Below are positions 32,740 to 44,898 of a DNA stretch of 64,000 bases, piece after piece (position 1 is the stretch's first letter; every line of letters begins with the position of its first letter). The translations under genes were made by a program, and so were the position numbers. The notes below the pieces were generated by a model. That model was not told the DNA's origin. It was given only the letters and a program-made list of their open reading frames with translations, and did no database searches. This DNA is from Phyto melanocephala (lineage: Eukaryota > Arthropoda > Insecta > Diptera > Rhinophoridae): contig OW799236.1 of assembly GCA_941918925.1 (NCBI GenBank), positions 83,912,213 to 83,976,212 on the forward strand, given 5' to 3'.

Positions 32740-33448
32740 TCGATGCCATTATGTGTGGAACTCAATTTCTTTTGCATGGCCACAACGGGCACGCTTGCAA
32801 AAGTTCAGACGCTGAACCCAATTTTCGACGGTTTTCAAGCATAAATCGGGCGATACTGCTGCAATTTCACGTTCGATATTCGTACGAAGTTCATCAATCG
32901 TCGCTGGCTTGTTGGCATAGACCATAGACTTAACGTAGGCCGAAAAGAAATAGTCTAACGGCGCCAAATCGCGCGACCAAGGCGGCCAATCAACTGGATT
33001 ATTTCTTGAAATAATACGTTCTCCAAACTTAGTTTCCAATAAATTGATTGCAACATTTGCTGTGTGGCTTGTGGCGCCGCCCTGTTGGAACTAAATGTCC
33101 TCCAAGTCCATATCATCCGATTGGGGCCAAAAATATTCTGTTATCATTGAACGGTAGCGATTCCCATTCAGAGTAACGTGCCGGACTTGATCATCACCGA
33201 AGAAGTACGGCCCAATGACGCCGCCGTTCCATAAACCGCAACAAACCGTAATTTTTTCGGGATGCAATGATGACTCGTGGAGTATGTGTGGATTGCCGTC
33301 TGACCAATAATGCTTTTTTGGCTTATTGACGAAGCCATTCAGCCAGAAATGATAAATGACCATAAATTGGAGGTAGCGCACTTAACGTTGAGGCCTCTGA
33401 CTCCGAATTTTTGTAGTAAATTTTAATAATTTCGACTCGTTCCATCAT
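32740..33448 (-). pseudogene. Mariner-like transposase, internally deleted
   Basis: On the minus strand a start at 33448 gives MERVEIIKIYYKNS, the N-terminal helix-turn-helix beginning. After a deletion and frameshift near 33380 the catalytic domain is open: HFWLNGFVNKPKKHYWSDGN, KITVCCGLWNGGVIGPYFFG and NRYRSMITEYFWPQ. A TAG stop replaces the tryptophan in WFQQ (33090), and the next block reads GGATSHT, so the second catalytic aspartate is glycine. The same frame then continues to 32749 with WPPWSRDLAPLDYF, YVKSMVYANKPATIDELRTN and a proper C-terminal end CGHAKEIEFHT. Apart from these lesions it is one of the better preserved mariner copies in the window. Confidence 0.8.
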
Positions 33449-33469
33449 GAAATGGCAAACCTTACTGAA

Positions 33470-34490
33470 GAGAAATGTTAAAAGAGCGGCAAAAAATATG
33501 GCGTCGTTTGCTGTCCCTATCGGTCTACTTTTGTAGGGTGCCTGTTTGAAAATACTTTATAACAATTGCTCTAATTTAAATGATTTCTTATATTGTTATA
33601 GTTTAGGGTGATGTTCATGTACTAAAGACCTGTAAAAGAAAAACTATTTAATTTGGAAGAAATTCATAATAAGCTGGTCTTCCAGCGCTTCTTAATTTTA
33701 AATTGAAGTGAAACAAAGGTTTGTATTCATGTGAACCGCAAGTGTTTGCCAGGGCTTCACTTCTAGTGCGGATCTTAAAACTCAAATTCTTTAACTCTGT
33801 GGTGCAAAAATCTAGCTGAATCTGACCAATTAGTGAACTATTGACACTGAATTCAGACTTAAGAGAACCTTACAAGGAGATATCGAACGAAGGCAAACTT
33901 CGTGATATCGGTAAATTTCCTTCACGTCAGTACTGGGTAGCACATAGCGCCGTTCTGTTGATAACATATAAAAAGGCTAAAATAAATTACGCAAAATCGA
34001 CTAATAGTGCTGGTCTTTCACATGAATATAAAACGATTACGTTGTTTGCGTAATTTTCGTAGTTAACGGTGACTTTTTCAGTAGCTTTTACATGCATTGG
34101 CATCGTTAAAAATTCGATAATTTTAATTGCTCGCATGCGCATTGCACGAAATGTTGCCCAAAGAGGTAAATTTAACAAAACAGTTTTATCGTCTGCACCT
34201 GTTATTGAATGCTTTAAGTATGCAGGTTAATTTGGCATAACGAAATAGAGAAATGCTAAGTTAAAAAATCTAAATTCAACTCTCAAAGGCTGAAAGTTCC
34301 CATTGGATATGAAAAACCATTAAAAAAATTATGATTTCTCATGATTCTTGTTTTATATCAAATCTATACTCTTAGAAGTAACATTAGGACATCTTTTTTT
34401 AAAGTAATTTTTCATTACTTAGCCCTTCAGCTAATCATGTAATGTCATACAGAATAATCCAGAACTATCATAGTCAAATTCTATCGTAAT
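33470..34490. other. Unassigned DNA, possible mariner scrap near 33960
   Basis: On the minus strand near 33970-33935 CYQQNGAMCYP weakly resembles WFQQDGATCHT of mariner transposases, with surrounding frames too decayed to confirm. The frames 33841-34053 and 33987-34178 have no other motif. Confidence 0.3.
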
Positions 34491-34492
34491 TA

Positions 34493-35061
34493 AAAGGGTT
34501 TTTTTTATAGAGGTATATAATATTAAGTTGGCAACACTTTTTTAACTGGCGGGCAATTCGTTAGCCGTCAAATGATTTACACGATTTTGACGCCTAACCA
34601 ACGCTTCCAAATTGTGTAAATTTACTTTATGAATCATAGTTCTTGTTCTTACAGTCAACATCGTCCATTACTTGTGTTTGAATGGATACGCCGATAAATA
34701 AAATTGTCATTATTGACTAATTGACGAAAACATTTTTAACCTCATAGTATCACGTTAGGGACATGTGGATTGCCCTCCAAGATCGTACGACTTAACGCCG
34801 CTAGACTATGTGAAGTCGTTAGTCTACGCCGATAAGCCCGAAACGACTGACCACTTGATTCACAACATTCGTTACGTTATTGCCAATATTGGGTCACAAA
34901 TGTTCAAAAAGGTCATCGAAAATTGGACCTTCAGATTATAGTACGTCCGAGTGAGCGGTCATGTTAGTCAGTAATCATATTTAAATTATAATGCCACAAG
35001 ATTATCTTTCGAGTAAAGTAAATTTGATGCCAAATATTATACCTCTATAAAAAACACCCCT
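34493..35061 (+). mobile_element. Mariner deletion derivative with long terminal repeats
   Basis: Inverted ends containing TTTTTTATAGAGGTATA are followed by AATATT and TTGGCA. Left and right ends differ by small indels, and TA flanks both sides. On the plus strand the N-terminus starts near 34574 (IYTILTPNQRFQIV) and breaks at once. The C-terminus near 34785-34940 is readable as SYDLTPLDYVKSLVYADKPE, FKKVIENWTFRL and a stop, carrying the last catalytic aspartate. The middle of the transposase is deleted, leaving 569 bp. Confidence 0.8.
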
Positions 35062-35069
35062 TATTTGCT

Positions 35070-37130
35070 CTAAACTCTTTTATTTCATAAGTTTCCCATG
35101 TAATCATACACACACAAATATTTTCAAACTTCCATCAAATTCCTCAAACTTTGAAAACATCAACAAGTTTGTTGTTGTTTAAATTCTCTCCCGTCTTATT
35201 TTTGGTAAACAAAGTTTTTAAAATTTAACTGTCATTTTATGAGACTCTTGATTTTGCTTACACCTTGCAAAAATCTCTTCAAAATAAACAATTTGTTTTC
35301 GACAATACAACGTAAATTTTGCAGCTTTTCGTTTTTCACTGGCATTTTTGCAACCCCTTTATTTAAAACAACAACAAATCCGGTTTCCAATAACAAAAAA
35401 TGCAATAATAATTATAAAAACTGGTTTCAAGTAAAATTGACGGCTGGTACCTAACAGCATACCTGCGCTTTAAAAGATGTAACAAATCTGCGCACCACCA
35501 AACATAATATAAAAAAAAACTAAAAACAAAATATGTGAGAAACTTTTTTAAAACAAATCTGTGCGTAACCCACCCTTAAACCAAAGAATAACAACAACAA
35601 AAACTTCAACCTGGCATTTAAATAGCACCACCCCTCTGCCCAATACAAAAAAATTCCATTAGCATTCTGAGCAATATGTTGCGCATCATCATTAGCACCA
35701 GGATTTCTCTACCATCAAGCACCGACTTTGGCAAGTAGAATATTGGTTGTATGTGTTTGTATTTATAATTTTGTGTACGTTTAATACTTTCCCACCAAAA
35801 AGAATCCTTTGTAAATTTAGTTGTTTTTGGTTTTTTTGTTTCTTTGTATTTACCATACAATTCCATATACCACCATCCCTATTGTTTTCTACTAGATTTT
35901 CATTAGTGTGTGTGTGTGTTTAGTGTGGTCCTGCTGCTTGACGCTTTGATTTTCCTTTGTTGTTTGTCTGTCCTTGTTGTTGTGCTCAATCTTGTTTTAT
36001 GTCCGTTTTAGATCAAATAACATTCAATTGTTTTCAAACTCGTAAAGTTTGCTACGTTTTATTTCATCCAACCTACAGCTGCACAGTTGCGTGTTTGTAT
36101 GTGTGTTATAGAGAGTATTTATGGTAGGATTTAGTTTTGGGCCATGGGAAAATATATTCTTTCGATAGAACATTTAGTAAATCTTTTTTATGCTATGATT
36201 TATTATGTGTTATCATTGTGATTTGTTGTTATTATGGGTGCCTTATTGGAATGTTATTTTGGGTGTTTTGTGCTAGTGTGATTTCTCGTTTTTCGGGGTG
36301 GTTGCAACTGTACCTGGTTAAAGGTGTTTATGAGAAACTGATAGCTTTGTTGTGGAAAATTTGGAATTTTCGTTTTCAATTAGTGTATAAATATTTGCTT
36401 TTTAGAGAGATCGAGTGAAGTTACATGTAATTCTTTTTTTAGCTGTACCGAATCTGAAATCCCTTTTTAAAATTATTTACAAGGTTGTCGATCAAAATGA
36501 TCGAATTAAGACAAGGTTTTATTTAATAATGTTTTGTCAATTTTACACAATGATTTTCTGAACTAAATTTATTTATAGATATAAATAGTTCACTGGATAT
36601 TTATTGCAAATAAAGAATTTTATTTAAATAAATTTTTTGTCATACAGAACTTATAGATTTTTTTTAATAAATATTTAAAATTTGTGTTTTTAGATTTTAA
36701 AGAAAAAAAATGTTAGAAAAATATTTCATTAATTTTGAATAACTTTGTATATTTAACACTGTCTATTTAACACAAAATTTTCCTACAAAAATTAAGTTTA
36801 GACCTGTTCTGCACCAGAACAGAGAACCAGAGAAGGAATCCCAGACAGTAGTGGCTTAATATTGGAATACGAAAAACTTTTAAATATTGCCAGTACACCT
36901 TAATATGGGCTGAACTTGTTGGTTATAGTATAAATGAAATTTTATGATGACATCTGTGACAAAATGGCGAATTTCAAATTGTTTTAAAACCAGAACAGCA
37001 ATTCACTCACGCACGATTACGTTTTAATCTTGTCAATATCCTATATTCATGACAGCATTTTTTGAATTTTTACATACCTACGGGGTAGGAAGTAGTTACC
37101 ATCGGGTACAATAACTATTTATTTTTGTTA
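35070..37130. other. AT-rich DNA without a recognised gene
   Basis: A GT microsatellite lies at 35906-35920. The frames 35239-35454, 35618-35866 and 36137-36418 have no assignable motif; the last is rich in Trp, Cys and hydrophobic residues but sits in low-complexity T/G sequence. The palindromic CCTGTTCTGCACCAGAACAG near 36803 is isolated. Confidence 0.45.
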
Positions 37131-37139
37131 TATTTTTTT

Positions 37140-37445
37140 CAAAACAGACATTTTTTACATTAAGAAAGAAAAATGATGCCACTTAAAGGTCACCCGTTTC
37201 AGCTTCACAATAATAGGCACATTTTTTAGCATTATCCATAACATTTGTAAAAATTTGTGGCTGTAGCGCTCCTATTTCTGCAACAATGTTGATGACTTCG
37301 AGTACTAAGATTGTCTTGGGCTTGTTTACATCTCACGCTCCTTTTAAAAATCCCAAAGATAATCTGACAAATGCGCTGGCCGATTGATTTCATTTCTGTC
37401 CAACTGGCGAAATTCACCTGCAAAATTTACACATTGCCGATGATC
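37140..37445 (-). pseudogene. Mariner-like transposase C-terminal fragment
   Basis: The minus strand contains VNKPKTILVLEVINIVAEIG and IFTNVMDNAKKCAYYCEAET followed by G. This fits the C-terminal KVYxNKPxTIxxLExxIxxxIAEIxxxxxxxVMxNxxxRxxxCxxxxGxH region. The upstream part is frameshifted. Only this end is recognisable. Confidence 0.5.
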
Positions 37446-37449
37446 TGTG

Positions 37450-39340
37450 GATTTTACTTCTAACACTAATCGCATCTTATATAGAAAAGAAAGTATTTTT
37501 TAATGTGCTGTAGTGACGTATAAGCTATTCCTAGCTAAACAGATGACTTCTGGTAGATGTGTTGATGACTATATAGTCTATAGTCTTTGTCTTATGTGAA
37601 CAATCACATTTGGTCTTTCTAATCTGAACTGGAAAGGGGGAGAAGGGTAAGTGATACTACCATGTATAATGAATGCAATGCAAAAAATTTATTGGAGCCA
37701 GCAGAACGGTTCGAGCTCTGCTAGTCATTTATAAATAACAAGTTTCAATAATAATAACATAGGTATACATGTGATTTAGTTTATTTTACATAAACATAGT
37801 TTTATCTTATTTGCATGTGCCCATCTAAAATTCAGGTAAACAAACCTAATAAAAAAAAATACCAAAAAAGCATTTGAATTTCTATAGCATTTCAGCAACT
37901 TAGTTACAAAGACTGCAAATAATAAGAAAAACCAGAAAATTCAAATTAAGTTTTCACAATCCATATCGAAAATTGGGCGAAACACCTGCAAAATCCTTGA
38001 GCCATTTAAATGATATTGACAAATATTAACAATTATAATGTCAACGCTCAAATGTAGACTATAGCGTTTTCTCTAAATACAAGAAAAATTATCTAAAATC
38101 TTAAATAAAACGAAAAATATGCACAAAACGTAAAATAGCTAAAAGCCACAATATTAATAATAGTTGCACACAAACTTTGATAAAAAAAATAAATAAATAA
38201 AAAGTTAACTACAATAAAAACAAAACTAATAAGGATAACAATATGCGCACAAAAAAATTAAACATACAACTATGGAACCACAAATGGTTTCACCAATATT
38301 TTTCAAATTTAAAGATAAACCGTTCACTTGAAAAAGAAGTACAAGAAGTTTTTTAGAACTAATCTGATTATTTCGGAATGATAAATATTGATAATGAAAA
38401 ATTTTGACTTTTAAAATGTGGGGTTAAGGTAACAAATGTGTGAGGAATTTTAACAGTATTTAAAATTGAACAAATATGATTTTATAATGAAATCAAGAGT
38501 ATTTTCATTTATCTCTTAATAATCATCATTCAATATTGACCAAACACCGTTTGCCTCCAGGTTTTGTTGTAATTGAAATGGTATCCCAAAAAACATAAAA
38601 CTAAAGTCTCTTTTTTTAATACTTTAATCCGAAAGCTCAAAGGATAAGATTATGTATTGAATGAATATGGTTTGATAAACGGCCATAGCGGCACAGAGAG
38701 TCAAAATCTGACGATAGTTTTACTATGAAGTTAAGTTGCTGATGCCCAGCCGCCACCTCTTTGTTCATTACTAATACAACTAGGACACACAGGTGCTATT
38801 TCTCCCATACAATAAACTCAAAGTGCATGTATAGGCAACTTCCTAAAGATCTCAAGCCATTTAACCCTTGCATTGTTGCGAGTTATCGGAGTAATCATTT
38901 AATATACTAAGAGATATAAAGTAAGCTCCTAGCCAACAATTAGAAAGACGCCTTACAACCAACCAAAAACTTCGCAGTCCACTATTATAGCGAGCATTAG
39001 TCATACAACCCTGAGACGTTAATGGTTGACTGAAGTATAATACAAGGTCATTGAACCGATATATAGTTTTCTGCTTGGGAAAAGCCGCAACCACCACATG
39101 ATTTTCAAAGAGTATTCATCAAGAACAAGTTCTAGGGGCTAGCTGATGCCCGATTATTATTATACTAAAAAATATTACATTTTGTTATTATTACATTTCT
39201 TATTATTCCATACTATTTCGCCTAAATACGGGTAAATTTTATTTACACAGCTTTGTATTTCCTCCTTGATTATACGGATAGTTTGTTGTCATACATTTTT
39301 GACATCAGATAACTCTAACGCATGAAATATAATCGTGTTA
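37450..39340. other. Unassigned AT-rich DNA
   Basis: I recognise no gene or transposon. The frame 38861-39097 (minus, 78 codons) has no known motif. Confidence 0.45.
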
Positions 39341-39344
39341 AATA

Positions 39345-39530
39345 ACACTATCTAGGGAGCCACAACTGATGACCTAAACAAGAAGAACACGACCAGAAAA
39401 AAACTCTGTTGCTATAAGGCACCATCTTGTTGAAACCACATGTCATCCACATTAATATCATCTAATTGAGTAGTCTTTATTGTAATTTTAAATCTATCAT
39501 TTATTTTTCGACACCCATTAAACAGTTCAT
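39345..39530 (-). pseudogene. Mariner transposase fragment around WFQQDGA
   Basis: The minus strand near 39515-39410 reads NDRFKITIKTTQLDDINVDD followed by MWFQQDGAL. This corresponds to the NGxRYxxMITxFxWPQLDDxxxDDxWFQQDGAT segment with the second catalytic aspartate. A neighbouring frame is lost on both sides. No terminal repeats found. Confidence 0.6.
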
Positions 39531-39659
39531 ATAAAATTAATTTAATGTATAATTTCATTCCGATTAATTTTCAAACATATATATATTTCAAGTATACAAT
39601 TTTAGCAAGAGCTAGGTATTCTCGTTTACTGCATTATTTGGAAACAGCCTGATTTGTTT

Positions 39660-40490
39660 TTTTTTCTTTTGCCTTGCAGATACCATTTTAGGGCAAGGCT
39701 TGATATATGGTCTTGAGGTCTCGTAAAATATGCTCAATACAAGACCTTTTACTACACATTATTTGCGTATCAATACAGATGGAATCTAAAACCTAAAGTA
39801 ATTGTTTTTTTTTACCCAATTTAGCCAATAAATGGCAAGGACTTGTGTTAAGTACAGGTTGATGAGACTTTTGCCGTTGTGTAAAACCTCATGTACCTTA
39901 TAAGAAGGCTGACATAACACAGACGTTGAAATTTCTTCATTTTGTCTAAAGTGAAATACTGCACCGAAGTGCTACACATACCTAAATCTCTTCAGTATTA
40001 CCAGTTCATGATAAATAGGTGATAGGTGCGATTATCAATTAGTTTATTCTTAGTGTTTTTGATTTTAGTTTGAAAGTTTCTTCAGTTTAACAGATTTACA
40101 TTTCTGGCGTATTTAATAAACATCGTGTATTTGTTTTTTTAATGACCACTGAATACCGCGTGTAGCATAAATTTTCGTTCTTTGCATTACCATATTCAAA
40201 AGGAGTAGACATAGTTTAAGACGAACTGGGCAGCCTTGTGTAACAGAAGTGTGAATTCTAAATGGTTTACCAACGCCATTTTCAAAGTCATGGCTTTCCT
40301 GGTTCAGTTTCTTATTATGTTTGGTATGACTTTTGCCTACAAAGTTCCCAAAATGCAGATCTTGACAAGGTTCGAAAGCACGTTCGAATTCCATGAACAT
40401 GAGATAAAATTGACAATTTTATATCAGAGACTACTCAATACCAATGCGTAAATTTTTTCCGTCTCTTTGTAAGCCAGCCCGATTAAAAAA
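39660..40490 (-). pseudogene. RTE-like LINE reverse transcriptase relic
   Basis: On the minus strand the open segment 40400-40113 reads MFMEFERAFEP (the first catalytic block, normally FxDFxxAFD, here with the aspartates replaced), FRIHTSVTQGCPV (the TGVxQGCxLSP motif) and RGIQWSLKKQIHDVY, equivalent to the block just before the YADD box. About 300 bases further on, near 39715-39665, IEHILRDLKTIYQALP and GICKAKEK resemble the WIGHTLRK...ITRQALxWNPQGKRKR end of RTE-type ORF2. Stops and frameshifts occur throughout. The element lacks its endonuclease part. Confidence 0.7.
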
Positions 40491-40499
40491 AAAACTGTA

Positions 40500-41750
40500 T
40501 TTCTGTCAGAAACTTTGCAACCATCCCACGTAAATACAGTATTTTACACCCTTGAGGTATTTAAATAATAAAATGAAGCAATAAATAGTTGAATATATTG
40601 GCAAACATATAGTAAATGATGATAATAAAAATGTGGATGTAGCAATAGCTACTATCATTACTATTTCACAGCTCAATGGAATCTTAAGATATTGCCAAAC
40701 GATATGGGAATACATGTGTAAAGTATTAAATAAAAAATTGCTGGCCAAGTTTTTGTCTACCCAACAGACTACTGAAAAAGTAGCTTCTCATTATTTGGGA
40801 AACCTAAAGGCTTAACAGCATTCAAAAGCGAGCCATTGAAAATATTTATGGAAAACTATTGAAACTATTTATAATATAATTTGAATATTGCAAACGCCTT
40901 TCATTTTATTGCCAACAAAAAAAAAAGAGAAGAAGAAGAATAAAACAAAAATATGTTTAAATAGATCAATTTGCTCATATGACACCTGGTGCCCCAGTAA
41001 ATGACCTTTAATTTGTTAAATGTTAATATTTTGCGATATTTTTAAAAACAGTTTTTCTTGTAGCTAAACTAAGAATTTTTGAGTACTTTGTTTCAAACCA
41101 TTTGGTTTATATTTCCTAAATTATTGCTGTTGTTACGCCCCCTTATTGAAATCTTTTTAAGTGCCCAGCAGTTCTGAAAATGAGTGTTTGAAAATTAATT
41201 TTATTTATGACTAATTGATTTAATTTTAAAAATTTCATTACTAGAAAATTGTGTAATTTACCATCACTTTCTGTGTAAGGAATCATTGATTAAAATACAA
41301 ACACATTTCCTCTTGTATCGGTCATGCCATGTCATGTCATGTGAAACGTCAAGCAAATAAAAAAATTTTAAAAAGGAGGAGTCAATAAAAGCTTACTTTT
41401 TCAAAGTTATGAAAAACAAAAATAACAATATTGAGTTAATATTTTCAGCCAAGTTAAACAAATCAATAAAACCATTGATTTTAAAAATAATTTACTTTCA
41501 TCTTAGAAGCAAAAAAATTTTGATTTTTTTTTTTTTTTTTTTTGATTTCGAGAAAAACTGGTCATTTTCTAGCTATCTATCAATCAGACCATAAGTTTTT
41601 TTACAGACAACAAAAACGTAGAGTTGCAACACTACAATTATATCATTCTTATTTATGTCACTAATATTTGGCTCCCAAAATTAACGTAAAATTTGAATTT
41701 GTAGCCACTAGTGCAATAAAGTGTTGCCATCTCTTAATAAAACAATAAAG
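40500..41750. other. Unassigned AT-rich DNA with a 20-T run
   Basis: A homopolymer of about 20 T lies at 41524-41543, and GAA-rich purine sequence lies near 40918-40945. A small CATGT tandem lies near 41325-41342. Frames at 40506-40748, 40633-40815 and 41409-41594 have no motif. Confidence 0.45.
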
Positions 41751-42510
41751 TAACAAGTAACAGTGCTATATTCGGCCGTGCCGAATCTTATATACCCTTC
41801 ACACCGTGTAGTCATGCAACAACAGTAGTTTGTATCACCATTCATCCCATATAAAATACGTGCATACGTATACGTTAGAATAAATGTGGCATCGAATCCC
41901 AGCTGAGCCAAAAAAATTTTATTTAATATATTATTTATATTTTATTCTTTTTTTTATATTTTTTTTAAATTTTTTTAAAAAATTTTTTTTTAAAAATTTT
42001 TAAAAAATTTTTTAAATTTTTTTTTAAATTTTTTTATAATTTTTTTTTTGTAGTTTTTTTTATTATTTTTTTCTTATTTTTAATATTTTTTTTTTTGTAA
42101 TTTTTTTTGTTTGGTATGTTTTTCACATGTATTTATGTATGTATGTTGTTGTTGTAATTGTGAAAAAAAACGAGGTGGTCGTGGTTTTTTGCTCATATCT
42201 CAGAAAGTTATGGGGCGATTGTGCTGAATTTCAATAGCGATTCATTCCTGGATATTTCCAAGAGATTGATACCATATACAGATCTGAGGAACATATAGTT
42301 GCTTCTAAAAGTTGATTTCAACCAACACACGGACAGACGGGCAGACGGACAGACGGACAGACGGACAGACGGTCAGGGCTTAATCGACTCCTCTATTCAT
42401 AAGCTTTCAGAAAATATATACTTTATGGGGTCGGAAATGAAAATTGTAGAAATTACAAACGGAATGACAAAGCTATATATACCCTTGTGCACCACAGGTG
42501 AAGGGTATAA
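41751..42510. mobile_element. Short DINE-1-like element D2
   Basis: The structure matches the copy at 17069: ACAAGTAACAGTGCTATATT with the CGGCCGTGCCG palindrome, an expanded A/T homopolymer zone (about 41930-42120), a GACGGACAGACGGACAGACG array and the closing hairpin GTGCACCACAGGTGAAGGGT with ATAA. It is nearly identical to D3 at 44078 outside the A/T zone. It abuts a mariner start codon at 42512. Confidence 0.8.
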
Positions 42511-42511
42511 A

Positions 42512-42845
42512 AATGGAGCGTTACACGATAGAAAAGCGTGTCACTATTATTGAACAATATTTCAAAAACAATGAAATCTTGGAGGCCGCAGATCGAAAAT
42601 CTCATGCAAAATATGGTCGGAACATTGTTTTAACTCCGTCAACTGTGAAGAGATTAACTAAAAAATCAAAGAAAGTAGATCCGTTGGATATGCACCCTGC
42701 CGATAAAAAACAAGCCGTTAAAATGTCAATATTGAATCAGTGCTTGAGAGCATCGATGTTGTGGACAAGAATTGTATGTTTCAAGAAGATCTATACTCAA
42801 ATCTGTGTGTTACTAAATATCTGTGTGTCAATGCTTACATAATTT
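42512..42845 (+). pseudogene. Mariner transposase N-terminal half
   Basis: Starting at the ATG at 42512 the sequence reads MERYTIEKRVTIIEQYFKNN and, further on, KYGRNIVLTPSTVKRLTKKS, the two helix-turn-helix segments that bind mariner terminal repeats. After about residue 60 the frame is shifted: NIESVLESIDV near 42735 belongs to the same linker in another frame. The coding ends at the TTAA at 42850 where a piggyBac remnant begins. A fitting C-terminus of the same type lies 2 kb away at 44899-44994, so the pieces may be halves of one copy interrupted by later insertions. Confidence 0.75.
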
Positions 42846-42853
42846 AAATTTAA

Positions 42854-44000
42854 CCCATTAGTGCATAAGGTTCCCCAGAGACATTTCATAATTTTTTTTT
42901 ATGACTGTGGCATTAAAAACGATAGTTAAAATACTTTTTAAAAGATTTATTAAAATAAAACTTATAATATGAGTTTTATAAGGTGTCCCTTATAAGGGAC
43001 ATTATGCAGTATAGACACTTGGCGAATGAAATTTTTTGAAACATTCTTTTAAATGAAGGACTTTGTTACATTTAATACATATAAAATTAGACTTCTTGTC
43101 ACAATTTGCACATCTCTTGTCTGTTTTCGAGTAGTTTATTATATGATTTCTACCATCATACTGGATATCAGTGTTCGTGTTAGGTACTTTATAGCCTTTT
43201 ATAGCGGGCACTCCATATATTTCCAGGAAGGTAAGAAGTAGCAAAATAGCACCGGAACTGCAACAAGTTGGAACCAATTGGAACAATTTGGATCATTTAG
43301 TTTTAATTTTCTCATTAGTAGCCATTTATTTACAACCGCCGCATTCAATAAATATGCATAAATTGGCCACTTACACTGTCTAATTTGTGATCTATAAACC
43401 GCCACTAACTGATCCATTTTATCTACGCCACCCATTCCTTGATTATAACGCTGGAATACCTTTGGCTGATCTATTTGTATAGCACCTTGTCCTTTAGCGT
43501 AACCTTTTCATGATTCAGTTTCGATATTATCGAAATTGGTGCCTAGGGTGACGACATTATTGTCCTTCAATCTTACAACCAGAAAAAAAGTTGAAAAATT
43601 CTGTTGGGGTTTTGGATGATTGAGCTTGGATGCTAGGAAAAATAACTTCACACTTGGTTTCAATTTCATAAGTAGGATTTATTTTGTACCAACGATTTCT
43701 AGTTTTATCTTGCTTTCGTGAATATTTTGCTCGCGGTTCATCATCGCTTTCCCTCTAATATTTTGCGCCAAGATGATTTAAATTTCCTTCATGTTCATCA
43801 TCACTTGCATCTGAATAATGATCCATGTCATTTCCGTCCAGAGGAGAAATAGCAAAAATATCAACATTTTGTAAATAATTATCGATTTCTTCCAATTGTT
43901 CCAATATTTCAGCAACTGTAAGTCTATATAACAATATCGTTAAGAATTGCCCAATAAGCATAGAATCCCTTATAAGGGACACTGATAAAAAACGCATATT
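42854..44000 (-). mobile_element. piggyBac-like element, core deleted
   Basis: The sequence CCCATTAGTGC follows TTAA at 42850-42853, as at the ends of piggyBac elements, which target TTAA and start with CCC. A 15-16-bp palindrome GTCCCTTATAAGGGAC occurs near each side (42985-43000 and 43966-43980). No matching CCC/TTAA end is visible on the right, so that end may be lost. Confidence 0.75.
43002..43997 (-). pseudogene. piggyBac-like transposase, catalytic core missing
   Basis: piggyBac transposases cut and paste at TTAA through a DDD catalytic core and a C-terminal cysteine-rich domain. On the minus strand the N-terminal acidic region begins at 43997 and includes DGNDMDHYSDASDDEHEGN. An interrupted stretch around 43700-43600 follows. 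The large central part, which should carry the first two catalytic aspartates, is absent. Reading resumes near 43550 with the LKDNNVVTLGTNFDNIE block and IQIDQPKVFQRYNQG. Then 43435-43199 has MGGVDKMDQLVAVYR (the third aspartate) and PIYAYLLNAAVVNKW, the typical end of the domain. 43286-43002 adds the cysteine-rich finger with CANCDKKSNFICIKCNKVLH and CFKKFH. Frame changes separate these parts. It cannot transpose itself. Confidence 0.85.
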
Positions 44001-44077
44001 GCAAAAATTCTAAAATCTAATTCCTTGTTAAATTCACGGCAATTAATTACTTACATATATTTTAACACATACAAGTT

Positions 44078-44830
44078 AAAACAAGTAACAGTGCTATATT
44101 CGGCCGTGCCGAATCTTATATACCCTTCACAACGTGTAGTCATGCAATAACAATTGTTTGTATCACCATTCATCCCATATAAAATACGTGCATACGTACA
44201 CGTTAGAATAAATGTGGCATCGAATCCCAGCTGAGCCAAAAAAATTTTATTTTATTTTATTTAATATATTATTTATATTTTATTATTTTTTTTTATATTT
44301 TTTAAATTTTTTCAAAAAATTTTTTTAGAAAAAATTTTTTTAAATTTTTTTTTTAATTTTTTTAAAATTTTTTTTTTGTAGTTTTTTTTATTATTTTTTT
44401 CTTATTTTTAATATTTTTTTTTTTGTAATTTTTTTGGTTTGGTATGTTTTTTACATGTATCTATGTATGTATGTTGTTGTTGTAATTGTGAAAAAAAACG
44501 AGGTGGTCGTGGTTTTTTGCTCATATCTCAGAAAGTTATGGGGCGATTGTGCTGAATTTCAATAGCGATTCATTCCTGGATATTTCCAAGAGATTGATAC
44601 CATATACAGATCTGAGGAACATATAGTTGCTTCTAAAAGTTGATTTCAACCAACACACGGACAGACGGGCAGACGGACAGACGGACAGACGGTCAGGGCT
44701 TAATCGACTCCTCTATTCATAAGCTTTCAGAAAATATATACTTTATGGGGTCGGAAATGAAAATTGTAGAAATTACAAACGGAATGACATAGCTATATAT
44801 ACCCTTGTACACCACAGGTGAAGGGTATAA
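44078..44830. mobile_element. Short DINE-1-like element D3
   Basis: A near-duplicate of the element at 41751 in the same orientation: start AAAACAAGTAACAGTGC, palindrome CGGCCGTGCCG, A/T zone (about 44245-44430), GACGGACAGACGGACAGACG and terminal ACCACAGGTGAAGGGTATAA. It has fewer repeats in the GACG array than D2. It sits between piggyBac sequence and a mariner C-terminus. Confidence 0.8.
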
Positions 44831-44898
44831 AAACACAAATATATTGCCAAAATATTTATTTTTTTGTATTTTTACTTACCCTCCAAATTCATCCAAAC

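Noticed and set aside
36137..36418. 93-codon frame rich in Cys, Trp and aliphatic residues, as a small membrane protein
   Set aside because: The sequence is T/G-rich low complexity without a recognisable family or neighbouring exon signals.
41524..41543. Run of about 20 T as a LINE or SINE tail
   Set aside because: No coding or SINE body is visible on the adjacent side, and no target duplication was found.
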